DNA of 8,740 bases from CAZOSF01 sp964582415 (lineage in GTDB: Bacteria > Bacteroidota > Bacteroidia > Flavobacteriales > Flavobacteriaceae), in NCBI GenBank assembly GCA_964582415.1, contig CAZOSF010000083.1:1-8740 (forward strand), written 5' to 3'. A model generated the notes under the pieces. That model had not been told where the DNA came from. It did no database searches and saw only the letters and a list, made by a program, of their open reading frames with translations. Of this stretch, positions 1 to 6,980 are shown one piece after another. Made by a program: the position numbers and the translations under genes. The stretch's first letter is position 1. Each line of letters starts with the position of its first letter.

Positions 1-542
1 TTCAATGAAGGAAAACCACTTAAGTCCTTCGCATTAAAACCAACCGCATGAATCCCATAGTGATGGGCAAGATAAATCGCCCTTTTATTATGAAATTCCT
101 GGGAAATGATGGTGAAATTATCCTGGCCAAAAACTTCCTTAGCTCGAATTACAGAGTCCAGGGTACTGAATCCAGCATAGTCTAATACAATACGATCTTC
201 AGGGATACCTCGTTTAATCAACTCCTTTTGAAATTCGATGGGCTCGTTATAGCTTCGATGGCTGTTATCACCGCTCACCAATAGGAAGTCCACCTTTCCT
301 TTTTGATAGAGTTCGACCGCTGCTTCGATTCGATATTGAAAGTACGGATTGATGCCGCCTACTTGAAGATACTTCGCAGTCCCGAGGAGCAACCCTACTT
401 TATGTTTCGGTAGCTTGGAACTGTCTGAAAAAGTATGATTCTCAGATTCATTTTCGATGGCATAGTCACAAAGCATCACAGTTAACAATAGGGCAGCTAT
501 GAGTCCTAAAATGCCAAAACCTATTTTCTTTTTTAGCTTCAA
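1..542 (-). CDS. SanA/YdcF-like DUF218 membrane-anchored protein, 3'-partial
   Basis: An open frame runs from a TTG at 540-542 to the window edge, giving 180 residues with no stop, so the C-terminus is missing. The N-terminus is MKLKKKIGFG followed by a hydrophobic segment (about residues 8-25), a single membrane anchor. The DUF218 core follows: VGLLLGTAKY (49-58), GGINPYFQYRIEAAVELYQ (62-80), LLVSGDNSHRSYNEP (87-101), then GIPEDRIVLDYAGFSTLDS (112-130) and IISQEFHNKRAIYLA (145-159). This order is characteristic of E. coli SanA (vancomycin high-temperature exclusion protein) and YdcF relatives, which are thought to act in envelope barrier function; their chemistry is not settled. E. coli SanA has 239 residues, so perhaps 30-60 are lost here. 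I chose TTG because no ATG or GTG lies between the upstream stop and the membrane segment, and TTG places MKLKKK directly before the anchor. The gene begins 11 bases after the bestrophin gene ends, suggesting co-transcription. Confidence 0.85.
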   Translation of the reverse strand, partial: MKLKKKIGFGILGLIAALLLTVMLCDYAIENESENHTFSDSSKLPKHKVGLLLGTAKYLQVGGINPYFQYRIEAAVELYQKGKVDFLLVSGDNSHRSYNEPIEFQKELIKRGIPEDRIVLDYAGFSTLDSVIRAKEVFGQDNFTIISQEFHNKRAIYLAHHYGIHAVGFNAKDLSGFPSL

Positions 543-553
543 CGATTCTTTAA

Positions 554-1468
554 TTACATCACATATTCTCCATCCACTGAAGGATAGGGTTCCGGAATAT
601 TTTGGTCACCAATGAGCTCGAGCAAGTTAATTTCAATGGTTCGGGTAATTTGGTTGACGGGGACACCCGAGGGAATATTTTCAAACGGATTGATGAGTGA
701 TTTGCCAATTTTATGGGAGGTAAGGAAAACATAGCCTATTAGCACTCCAACAATGATCGACCCAACACCAAGATGTTCTTCGGTAACCACCGTAACAGAA
801 ATGATAAATATCCAAATAAAGAAATAGGTGTAAAACCCATAGGTAGTGGGAAACACGGTATTTTTAATGCGTTCAGCCTTCCCCATATCATCGCTAAATC
901 GCGTCAGGATACCTGATAATTCCGAGAATCGGAAACCATCGATAATGCCTTCGACATATAGCGCTTCCAATTCCTTGGTCTGTAAATTTAAAATTGCTGC
1001 ATGCTTATTGCCCTGGGGTGCTATTTCCTTGAGGTCACTCTCGCTCAAATAAGAGGTATAAGATTCTAAGGGGGCATTTCTCAAATTGTCCCTTAGCGCA
1101 TGCAAAAAGGCAATATGACGTTTTATCATTTTTACGATTCGATCATTGAGGTCGGGAGATTTTTTGTTTGCATCCGCTCCTGAGTAATACCATATTTGTC
1201 GGGCCCAACTTCTGGAATCGTTTACCAACTCTCCCCAGATTTTTCGAGCTTCCCACCAACGATCGTAGGCTTGATTATTATTAAAACCTATAAAAAACGC
1301 AAGGGCCGTACCCAATATACTGGGCAGTAAAACGGGAAAATCCCAATTGGGACTATTTACATAGTAATAGCCTATATATGTAGCAGTGCAGATGAGGACG
1401 CTGTAAATAAAATGGCTCCAGGTACCGGATATGACGCGATGAAGGGCAATATTTTTGGATAATAGCAT
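554..1468 (-). CDS. Bestrophin-family (UPF0187) ion channel
   Basis: This 304-residue protein matches the bacterial bestrophin family (UPF0187, YneE-like) in length and motifs. Visible landmarks are a first hydrophobic helix at about 17-37, the hallmark stretch LAFFIGFNNNQAYDRWWEAR (56-75) that includes the pore-neck helix, a cytoplasmic helical region (about 80-195), IKNTVFPTTYGFYTYFFIWI (201-220), a further helix at about 234-254, and the conserved INPFENIPSGVPV (259-271) following it. Animal bestrophins are calcium-activated chloride channels; the Klebsiella homologue forms a pentameric channel reported as cation-selective. The ion carried here cannot be read from sequence, and the acidic calcium clasp of animal proteins is not evident. 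The start ATG is preceded by the purine stretch AAAGAAG, and a candidate -7 element lies about 75 bases upstream. It is followed 11 bases later by the SanA-like gene. Family assignment is secure; the physiological role is not. Confidence 0.92.
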   Translation of the reverse strand: MLLSKNIALHRVISGTWSHFIYSVLICTATYIGYYYVNSPNWDFPVLLPSILGTALAFFIGFNNNQAYDRWWEARKIWGELVNDSRSWARQIWYYSGADANKKSPDLNDRIVKMIKRHIAFLHALRDNLRNAPLESYTSYLSESDLKEIAPQGNKHAAILNLQTKELEALYVEGIIDGFRFSELSGILTRFSDDMGKAERIKNTVFPTTYGFYTYFFIWIFIISVTVVTEEHLGVGSIIVGVLIGYVFLTSHKIGKSLINPFENIPSGVPVNQITRTIEINLLELIGDQNIPEPYPSVDGEYVM

Positions 1469-1540
1469 ACTTCTTTGGTATTCCAGTTATTTCTTTGAAA
1501 GAAAACAACGAAGGTGATTTATTGGATTGGGGGCTTTACT

Positions 1541-1548
1541 CAAAGATA
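1541..1548 (-). promoter_or_regulatory. Candidate Bacteroidota -7 element for the bestrophin/sanA-like pair
   Basis: On the minus strand this reads TATCTTTG, a perfect match to the Bacteroidota -7 consensus TAnnTTTG. It lies in the 114-base gap (1469-1582) between the secreted-protein gene and the bestrophin gene, about 72 bases before the bestrophin ATG. No TTG occurs at the usual 17-23 base spacing upstream; the nearest suitable one is 27 bases away, so support is only half of a promoter. The rest of this intergenic region shows nothing else clear, and no strong terminator hairpin. Confidence 0.35.
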
Positions 1549-1582
1549 ATCCAAAGGTTTGAATTGACCTCGATACAAATTA

Positions 1583-2443
1583 TTAACCATTCCTTCCCTG
1601 CATGGTAAGGGTCATTTCAATTTTACCATCAGCCAACAACCTCACATAATAGGTTTGTGTGCGATCCATTTCCATATTAAACGAAAAATCTACCCGATGC
1701 TCTTCGGCGGCCTCATTTGGGTTGTTATAAATCTCGCGAATCAATCTGTTTTCTGAATCGAATAAGGCAATGGTAATGGCCCTTGGCTCTGAAAAAGTAT
1801 AATTGAAATATCCTTTGGTGGATCGTTTTACCTTGGTGCTTCTTTGATAGGGTTCCAATTGTTCTGGGCGATATTCAGGAACAGGGATTCCCTTTAATTC
1901 AGCCACAAAAGTTTTTAATGCTGTGGCTTGTTCCTCATCAAATCCGATGATATTATTAAGATCATCTCCATCGGTGATTGTCCAAATAGCATATTGCCCA
2001 AGCGAGTTGTGATACTTCCCGCTTTCTATTTTTTTGCACAAAGTTGCTAAATCTCCTTTTGCTTTAGACGCTAAACGATAGCGTGTATTCTCATTCGAAG
2101 CTGAATTCCCTTTTTCAATGCACATGGCATTAAGCGGGGTAGACTTTCGCTGTTTTGCGTTCAAGGCAATCAATTCTTCTTCAGTAATAATAACATCCTG
2201 AACATCTTCTTTATCGGCCTGAAAGATGATTCCATTGGCAACAATAATTGAAATTGGTTGATTCAATTTATTTATGAGTTTTAAGACGATGGGTTGCTGA
2301 TAATGGGTGCTTTCTGGGTTGCCCACGGCTTCTAGGGTCACCATGTTCAATTGGAGGGCTTCTTCCAAATTTACTGTTTTAACGGCTTGTCCAAGTCCGT
2401 TTAACGTTACCATAATGCACAGAATGATTCCTAATTTTCGCAT
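1583..2443 (-). CDS. Secreted protein of unknown family with QxAIW motif and C-terminal beta-sandwich-like region
   Basis: I do not recognise a named family. The start is placed at ATG 2441-2443, 19 codons inside the longest open frame, because it directly begins a signal peptide (MRKLGIILCIMVTLNGLGQA, cleavage probably after residue 20); the upstream extension is polar and unlike a signal. The mature protein (286 residues with signal) has an N-terminal region (about 25-165) predicted to be beta-rich: VTLEAVGN (35-42), PIVLKLINKLNQPISI (51-66), AMCIEKGNS (106-114), and NSLGQYAIWTITDGDD (146-161). After a proline-rich linker (187-198) comes a C-terminal region (about 210-281) including AITIALFDSENRLIREIY (222-239) and TYYVRLLADGKIEMTLTMQ (264-282). 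That pattern resembles FlgD-like or T9SS type A C-terminal beta-sandwiches, but the conserved sorting-domain ending is not obvious. Cys108, Cys136 and Gln150 are notable. It follows the T9SS client gene by 91 bases. Export is well supported; function is unknown. Confidence 0.75.
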   Translation of the reverse strand: MRKLGIILCIMVTLNGLGQAVKTVNLEEALQLNMVTLEAVGNPESTHYQQPIVLKLINKLNQPISIIVANGIIFQADKEDVQDVIITEEELIALNAKQRKSTPLNAMCIEKGNSASNENTRYRLASKAKGDLATLCKKIESGKYHNSLGQYAIWTITDGDDLNNIIGFDEEQATALKTFVAELKGIPVPEYRPEQLEPYQRSTKVKRSTKGYFNYTFSEPRAITIALFDSENRLIREIYNNPNEAAEEHRVDFSFNMEMDRTQTYYVRLLADGKIEMTLTMQGRNG

Positions 2444-2534
2444 AAGAATGTAGTTTCGGTTATAGCAGTACAAACGGAAATTACTTTCCATTTCGTACAA
2501 GCCACAGAAAATTAATGGCTTATGCAGTTTTGGT

Positions 2535-4964
2535 TTAGTAGTTTACGTACACAAAACCGAGGAAAGGATCGGGAAACTCGGGATCGTTCAAAATAAGGGA
2601 ATAGTAGTAGGTTCCCACGGGCACCAAGACGTTCTGTTGTAAAATTCCTGTATTGGGAATGGCATTCCATAATCCATCCTCATTACCCCCTTCGTAGATT
2701 AAATTGCCTTCACGGCTATAAATCCGCAAAATGAATTCAGGAAAGACGTCGATGATATATTGAATTTTAAAGACATCGTTCAGTCCATCTCCATTTGGAC
2801 TGATACCCTGAGGGATGATTGGCGCACATTTTTCCACGATCAATTCGAAGGATCCCACTGTGAAGCATATCTGATTCTCCAATCGAACATATACCATCTG
2901 AGGATTGCTGATGTTTTCGTAGTCACCAGGGTTCAGAATGGGATTTACCTTTAAAATGGCTTCTTCTTGGGTGAGGAAGAATTGTATATCACCTTGACTG
3001 GTACTGGTAATGGCTTCAATGAGTCCTTCATCAAACAAATTGAAAGAGGCCGTTTCCAGACCCATATCGCAGGCAACTAGGTCGGGGAGAGTCCCTAAGG
3101 GAGGTAGACTTCCAAATTCAATGACAAGATCGAAGGTATTGTTGAATTCGTTTAATTCTTCAACCACCCCCAATCCAGTACCGTCATCATCCACCACTGC
3201 CGTAAGAACAAATTCATCCGCCAAGGATTCGGGAAGGGTAACAGATAGGGTGCCTGACTCAGAACCACCTATCGGTAAAACAGATTGAGTGAACGACTGC
3301 CCAATTAAATCCAAATCGGCGTAAAAGGCGATGGGGGTATTGGCTGGAAGTTCAGCAGTGCCTTCCAAATTATAAACGGTATAGGCTATTTCTAGATCTC
3401 GTTGTCGACAGGCGTAGATCTCATTATTGAGGCTTACCGTAGCATCGGGTAGCGGACAGACAATCACTTCCACTTCAAATTGATCAACCACAAAACAGTC
3501 TTCATTGGCCACACGCACCCAGAGGGTCTGCGGGTTTTCTGTGTTCTCAAAATTTTCCGGTTCGGCAATGGCATTTACCTCCTGTTGGGCATCTTGTTCA
3601 TTCAAGTAAAAAGAAACCGAGACCTCTTGTGTAATGAGAATGGTAGCGTCATTTAAATCAAAATGTTCTTCTCCTACCACATCGCAAAGCTCCAAATCGA
3701 CTAATAAACCATCTATATCTGGATAAACCTGTAGATGGACTTCCATAATAGCTTCGTTATTCGATTCATTGGTTTCCAGGACGGCACCGATATAATCTAC
3801 ATAAGCCCGGAAATTAAAATCGGCCGGGATGTTCTCCGGTACGTTGAGCGTAATGGAACCACTCTCCGATCCTCCAATGGGCAGAATCATCGTTGTTTGT
3901 GAAGTGCCCATTAGAGTATTGTTAGCAAAGAATCCAATGGCAACACCTGCCTCAAGCTGATCGGTACTATTAACGTTATAAACGGTATAATCAACCTCTA
4001 ATTCTCTATCGCCGCATTCGGTCGAACCAATGACGTTGTCGATGGAAATGGTAGCATCAGGTAACTCGGTGTTTAGCACTGTAATTACATTATTGATGAT
4101 GACCAAGTCCTGTCCGGATGTTAGTTGCACCAGGGCGCTTTGGTCTCCAGGTTGGATATTGTTTTCTATGTTATAGTAATCCAAATCCATATTATATAAT
4201 TCGGCCGACCCTGTAAAGCTATTCGTGCCATTGAACGCGTTTTCCTCTGGATTTAAAGGTGGATTCGAGATAATATTACCGTTCACCCTAAGGGTTTCAT
4301 TGATCGCGAGATTTGAATCTCCTTCCCAAGCCATGAAGCCAATTTTTGCCCCCGTATTGTCCAGGACATTTAGGTTGTTCAATTCGATATCCAGACTGTT
4401 ATTCAATTGGGAAACCGCGTCAAAACCATCGAAGATATTTACTTGGTTTAAGGGGAGGTCGGCATCCTCGTAGACCACGGTCACTGCCCAACCTGCAAAA
4501 TTGGTGGTATTTCCCGGGTTCTGACAATAGATGTCTGCGGTGATATCCGGAATAAGATCGGTTAAGGTATAGCTGCCATTGCCTGTAGCGGCTACTAAAT
4601 TGGTGACATCCGCATACCCACCAAAATAAAAATGGTTGTTATCCAATTGAAACAAAAATTCACGCTCGGCCGAAATGGGGGTGCCATTTAGGGTTACTTC
4701 GTAGTCCCCGGTTCCGGATCCAGCCCAATAGAGTAGGGCAGCGACCAAAGTTTGGTCGCTTTCCAAAAAGAATTCTGCTGAACTTTCTTCTAATACATCA
4801 CAAATACCGTTTACTCCGGTATTCTCATTGAGGTTGAGTGTGTTTCCAAAAGCAAGGTAGTCGTAGCGTCCGTTATGTTGTTGAAATAATGTAATCTCCT
4901 GACCTGTAGAGAGGGCAGGCATAAGCATTAAGGACGAAAGGATGAAACGAAGAAGACTTTTCAT
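2535..4964 (-). CDS. Type IX-secreted surface protein with CHU_C (type B) sorting domain and duplicated CARDB-like units
   Basis: The 809-residue protein begins with a signal peptide (MKSLLRFILSSLMLMPALSTG, residues 1-21). Residues about 23-298 form one module containing TLVAALLYWAGSGTGDYEVT (72-91), FGGYADVTNLV (114-124) and GWAVTVVYEDADLPLNQVNI (158-177), resembling DUF3344-like N-terminal modules of bacterial surface proteins (tentative). Two tandem units follow (about 302-505 and 506-716), each a CARDB-like beta-sandwich ending in ESNNE or EFNNT, then a module with DLELCD/DLVACD, FYLNEQDA/FFLTQEEA and NPQTLWVRV/NPQMVYVRL. The C-terminus (717-809) is the gliding-motility-associated domain: PQGISPNGDGLNDVFKI (718-734), a Y-x-R-x-G-N-type strand, VGTYYYSLIL (783-792), ending FLGFVYVNY. 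This is the type B sorting signal of the type IX secretion system, so the protein should cross the outer membrane and be released or surface-attached. An adhesive or matrix role is inference; no catalytic motif is visible. Confidence 0.93.
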   Translation of the reverse strand: MKSLLRFILSSLMLMPALSTGQEITLFQQHNGRYDYLAFGNTLNLNENTGVNGICDVLEESSAEFFLESDQTLVAALLYWAGSGTGDYEVTLNGTPISAEREFLFQLDNNHFYFGGYADVTNLVAATGNGSYTLTDLIPDITADIYCQNPGNTTNFAGWAVTVVYEDADLPLNQVNIFDGFDAVSQLNNSLDIELNNLNVLDNTGAKIGFMAWEGDSNLAINETLRVNGNIISNPPLNPEENAFNGTNSFTGSAELYNMDLDYYNIENNIQPGDQSALVQLTSGQDLVIINNVITVLNTELPDATISIDNVIGSTECGDRELEVDYTVYNVNSTDQLEAGVAIGFFANNTLMGTSQTTMILPIGGSESGSITLNVPENIPADFNFRAYVDYIGAVLETNESNNEAIMEVHLQVYPDIDGLLVDLELCDVVGEEHFDLNDATILITQEVSVSFYLNEQDAQQEVNAIAEPENFENTENPQTLWVRVANEDCFVVDQFEVEVIVCPLPDATVSLNNEIYACRQRDLEIAYTVYNLEGTAELPANTPIAFYADLDLIGQSFTQSVLPIGGSESGTLSVTLPESLADEFVLTAVVDDDGTGLGVVEELNEFNNTFDLVIEFGSLPPLGTLPDLVACDMGLETASFNLFDEGLIEAITSTSQGDIQFFLTQEEAILKVNPILNPGDYENISNPQMVYVRLENQICFTVGSFELIVEKCAPIIPQGISPNGDGLNDVFKIQYIIDVFPEFILRIYSREGNLIYEGGNEDGLWNAIPNTGILQQNVLVPVGTYYYSLILNDPEFPDPFLGFVYVNY
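2817..3449 (-). repeat. Second copy of internal coding repeat in the T9SS client
   Basis: This encodes residues 506-716, the second of two tandem units. It starts PDATVSLNNEIYACRQRDLE and shares YTVYN, LPIGGSESG, FNN, D-L-x-x-C-D and NPQ-x-x-(W/Y)-V-R with the first copy. Similarity is clear at protein level but diverged, indicating an old duplication. Confidence 0.8.
3450..4061 (-). repeat. First copy of internal coding repeat in the T9SS client
   Basis: This encodes residues 302-505, starting PDATISIDNVIGSTECGDRE. It combines a CARDB-like sandwich (302-410) with a roughly 90-residue module common in flavobacterial T9SS proteins (FDLNDATILI, FYLNEQDAQQEVNAI, NPQTLWVRV). The nonapeptide LPIGGSESG (361-369) is identical to that in the second copy (563-571). 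Confidence 0.8.
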
Positions 4965-4981
4965 AGCAAAGCACTATATGC

Positions 4982-4989
4982 TAAAGATA
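4982..4989 (-). promoter_or_regulatory. Weak candidate -7 element for the T9SS client gene
   Basis: The minus strand reads TATCTTTA, seven of eight matches to TAnnTTTG, 17 bases before the ATG of the 809-residue gene. A TTTG lies 15 bases upstream (5005-5008), slightly closer than the usual 17-23 bases. The short leader and imperfect match make this only a possible promoter. Confidence 0.3.
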
Positions 4990-5009
4990 CAAAAAGTTGC
5001 ACGGCAAAT

Positions 5010-5034
5010 GGAGGTTAGGGGCGTCTTCGCCTCC
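5010..5034 (-). terminator. Possible GC-rich hairpin after the ABC transporter genes
   Basis: Just past the permease stop, the minus strand contains GGCG-AAGA-CGCC (5020-5031), with an alternative outer pairing GGAGG/CCTCC (5030-5034 with 5010-5014) that overlaps the inner stem. There is no immediate T-tract, so it is not a classic intrinsic terminator. Its position between two functionally unrelated genes is the main argument. Confidence 0.25.
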
Positions 5035-5038
5035 CAAT

Positions 5039-5875
5039 TTATAAATCGCGACGTTTTAGGATAGTGTATGACCAATAAATGAACAAGGCCGTCCATACCA
5101 ATACGATGCTCACATCTAATAAATGAACGTCATACGACTTGGTTAACTCTTCCCCCAGGGTATTTGCAGCCGATTGCACGGCACCTAATCGGGTAAATGG
5201 TTCTTTGATGAGGTTAGACATGGCGGCAATGGGAAAAAATTGACTTACCTGTTCTGCGATATCAGTTCCTTTGAACATTTGAAATTTCATCAGTAGATAT
5301 AGCAGTCCCTCGACTACCCACCAGATGACCAAAAATCCAATAGCAAATGCGGACCGCTTCACCAATACCCCAAGGAACAAACACATGGCAAAGAAGCCTA
5401 CCAGTTTCACGAAATATGCAAATAGGTATTGCATATCACTAAAGATGATTCCAAGTTCAGTGTAATCGGAGAATCGCAAACCAAGGATCATGGAAAGCAG
5501 AAAGACAAAAACCGTTGAAAGTAGCGCATAGCCGATGACGGTTAGGAACTTTGATAAGACGAATTCCTTTTTGCTCAATCCATCAATAAGGTTTTGTTTA
5601 AGGGTACGATAGCTGTATTCATTCGACATCATCGACACGATGACAATGGCTAGAAATATCTTCAAAATCGCCGCCATATAGGTATTGAAATGCCAAATAA
5701 AGGGGAAGTTAAAAATCCCTTGATCGGCTACCCGAAATTTAATCCCACCAAAATTGAATTCGATGGATACGATCAGCGCAATAAAACAAATCAGGGTAAA
5801 ATAGGTAATGGAAAGTATTTTGGCCGCTCGATTGTATCGCAGTTTATGAAATTCTATTTGAAGTAAGCGTAGCAT
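5039..5875 (-). CDS. ABC-2 family transporter permease
   Basis: The 278-residue integral membrane protein has about six predicted helices (roughly 20-40, 64-84, 108-133, 150-172, 174-196 and 252-272). The cytoplasmic loop after the second helix carries SNEYSYRTLKQNLIDGLSKK (84-103). That E-(Y/F)-S-x-x-T-x-x-(Q/N)-x-L-x-x-G-x-x-(R/K) pattern is the typical coupling region of ABC-2 permeases of the BcrB/NatB/NosY type. The protein ends with a charged KRRDL tail after the last helix. It begins 5 bases after the ATPase stop codon, so the two are almost certainly translated from one message and form one exporter. Related systems export lipids, peptides, sodium or antibiotics; nothing here identifies the substrate. 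No accessory periplasmic adaptor or immunity gene is adjacent. Confidence 0.92.
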   Translation of the reverse strand: MLRLLQIEFHKLRYNRAAKILSITYFTLICFIALIVSIEFNFGGIKFRVADQGIFNFPFIWHFNTYMAAILKIFLAIVIVSMMSNEYSYRTLKQNLIDGLSKKEFVLSKFLTVIGYALLSTVFVFLLSMILGLRFSDYTELGIIFSDMQYLFAYFVKLVGFFAMCLFLGVLVKRSAFAIGFLVIWWVVEGLLYLLMKFQMFKGTDIAEQVSQFFPIAAMSNLIKEPFTRLGAVQSAANTLGEELTKSYDVHLLDVSIVLVWTALFIYWSYTILKRRDL

Positions 5876-5880
5876 GTTGG

Positions 5881-6777
5881 TTAGTTGGTTTTGGTGAGTT
5901 CAAGGAATTGTTCTTCAAGACTTTCTTTTTTCTTTTCCAAACGGGAAAGGACGATACCCTTGCTGAAAAGCTTTTCATTTAAGGTTGCTGCATCCATCGA
6001 TTCGTTGAGATAGGCAGTAATCAGATCTCCTTCTTTTTTGATTTTGCTGAAGATCTTCAATTCTTCCAAAGCTTTTTTCAATCGGTCCATATCCTTGCTT
6101 TGAAGCAACATAAACCCATGACTTGCATTCATGCCGTCTACGGTTCCAACGTATAGACTGACTCCTTTACGGAGGATGACCACATGGGAACATACTTTTT
6201 CAACTTCGTCCAATAAGTGAGAGGCTAGAAGAATCGTTGTTCCCTGAGAGGCGATTTTTTTTATTATTTCCCGGATTTGGTGAATCCCTTGAGGATCCAG
6301 TCCATTCGTGGGTTCATCTAAAATCAAGATTTCAGGATCGTTGAGCAAAGCTGAGGCAATCGCCAACCGCTGTTTCATACCTAATGAATACGTCTGAAAT
6401 TTGCTGTGTTTCCTTTCTTCCAGTCCCACCAGCTCCAACTTTTCCTGAATCTTATCGGTAGATACTCCTTTGATCTTACAGACCAAGGCCAAATTTTGTT
6501 CGGCAGTCATATAGGGATAGAAGTTAGGGCGCTCTATAATGGCCCCCACCTTTTTTAATGCATTGTGCGTGGATTCGGCACCGTCGAACCAACTAAAGGA
6601 ACCCGATGTTTTGTTGACCACGTTTAATACGATGCCCAAAGTTGTGGATTTTCCACTTCCGTTAGGTCCCAAAATACCGTAAACGTTTCCTTTTTCAATG
6701 GTAAAGGAAAGATCATTCACAGCTGTAAGGGAACCAAATTTTTTTGTAAGATGGTTGATGGTAAGAATGTCTGACAC
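5881..6777 (-). CDS. ABC transporter ATP-binding protein (BcrA/NatA-like)
   Basis: The 298-residue ATPase energises the adjacent ABC-2 permease at the cytoplasmic face of the inner membrane. All catalytic motifs are present: Walker A GPNGSGKST (37-45), signature SLGMKQR (131-137), Walker B ILILDEP (150-156), D-loop GLDP (159-162) and switch histidine ASH (H187). The usual Q-loop glutamine is replaced by glutamate in IIERPNFYP (80-88), as in the BcrA group. The SLGMK form of the signature also fits that group. A C-terminal extension (about 220-298) with the charged segment LEKKKESLEEQFLELTKTN is typical of this subfamily. The start is GTG at 6775-6777, with AAGG immediately upstream; no better start lies near residue 1, and the family alignment begins there. 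A promoter candidate with good spacing lies 36-66 bases upstream. Substrate is unknown. Confidence 0.95.
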   Translation of the reverse strand: MSDILTINHLTKKFGSLTAVNDLSFTIEKGNVYGILGPNGSGKSTTLGIVLNVVNKTSGSFSWFDGAESTHNALKKVGAIIERPNFYPYMTAEQNLALVCKIKGVSTDKIQEKLELVGLEERKHSKFQTYSLGMKQRLAIASALLNDPEILILDEPTNGLDPQGIHQIREIIKKIASQGTTILLASHLLDEVEKVCSHVVILRKGVSLYVGTVDGMNASHGFMLLQSKDMDRLKKALEELKIFSKIKKEGDLITAYLNESMDAATLNEKLFSKGIVLSRLEKKKESLEEQFLELTKTN

Positions 6778-6812
6778 CTTGATTGTTTTTTGGTAGTTTG
6801 TTGTAGGTATGA

Positions 6813-6843
6813 CGAATGTACCCCAATAATGTTACAACCCAAA
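6813..6843 (-). promoter_or_regulatory. Candidate Bacteroidota promoter of the ABC transporter pair
   Basis: On the minus strand, TTTG (6840-6843) is followed after exactly 19 bases by TACATTCG (6813-6820). This matches the Bacteroidota consensus of a -33 TTTG and a -7 TAnnTTTG with one mismatch in the -7 element and ideal spacing. It would give a leader of about 30 bases before the GTG start of the ATPase. Confidence 0.45.
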
Positions 6844-6880
6844 GGTCAAGGGATTCTTTTTTAATGAATTACGATTAGAA

Positions 6881-6980
6881 NNNNNNNNNNNNNNNNNNNN
6901 NNNNNNNNNNNNNNNNNNNNNNNNNNNNNNNNNNNNNNNNNNNNNNNNNNNNNNNNNNNNNNNNNNNNNNNNNNNNNNNN
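6881..6980. other. Assembly gap (100 Ns)
   Basis: Exactly 100 unknown bases, the conventional size for a scaffold gap of unknown length. It removes the body and end of the lipoprotein gene at 7075. Of the known bases left of the gap, 6844-6880 hold stops in two of the three minus-strand frames (6875-6877 and 6861-6863) and the third frame stops at 6832-6834. A single reading frame crossing the gap would therefore end by 6832. Confidence 0.97.

Noticed and set aside
1469..1582. Possible terminator or small RNA between the secreted-protein and bestrophin genes
   Set aside because: No convincing GC-rich stem followed by a T-tract is visible, and the only signal is the -7-like element.
2444..2500. 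Nineteen-codon N-terminal extension of the unknown secreted protein starting at 2500
   Set aside because: It is polar, precedes a complete signal peptide beginning at 2443, and would hide that signal from the export machinery.
3010..3288. Plus-strand frame opposite the T9SS client, and similar ones at 4225-4473 and 4346-4543
   Set aside because: They lie entirely antisense to a well-supported gene, have no recognisable domains and rich low-complexity Ser/Arg/Pro composition.
5039..6777. ABC transporter as a bacteriocin or antibiotic self-immunity system
   Set aside because: The BcrA/BcrB-type resemblance is generic to many housekeeping exporters, and no precursor peptide, modification enzyme or two-component sensor is adjacent.
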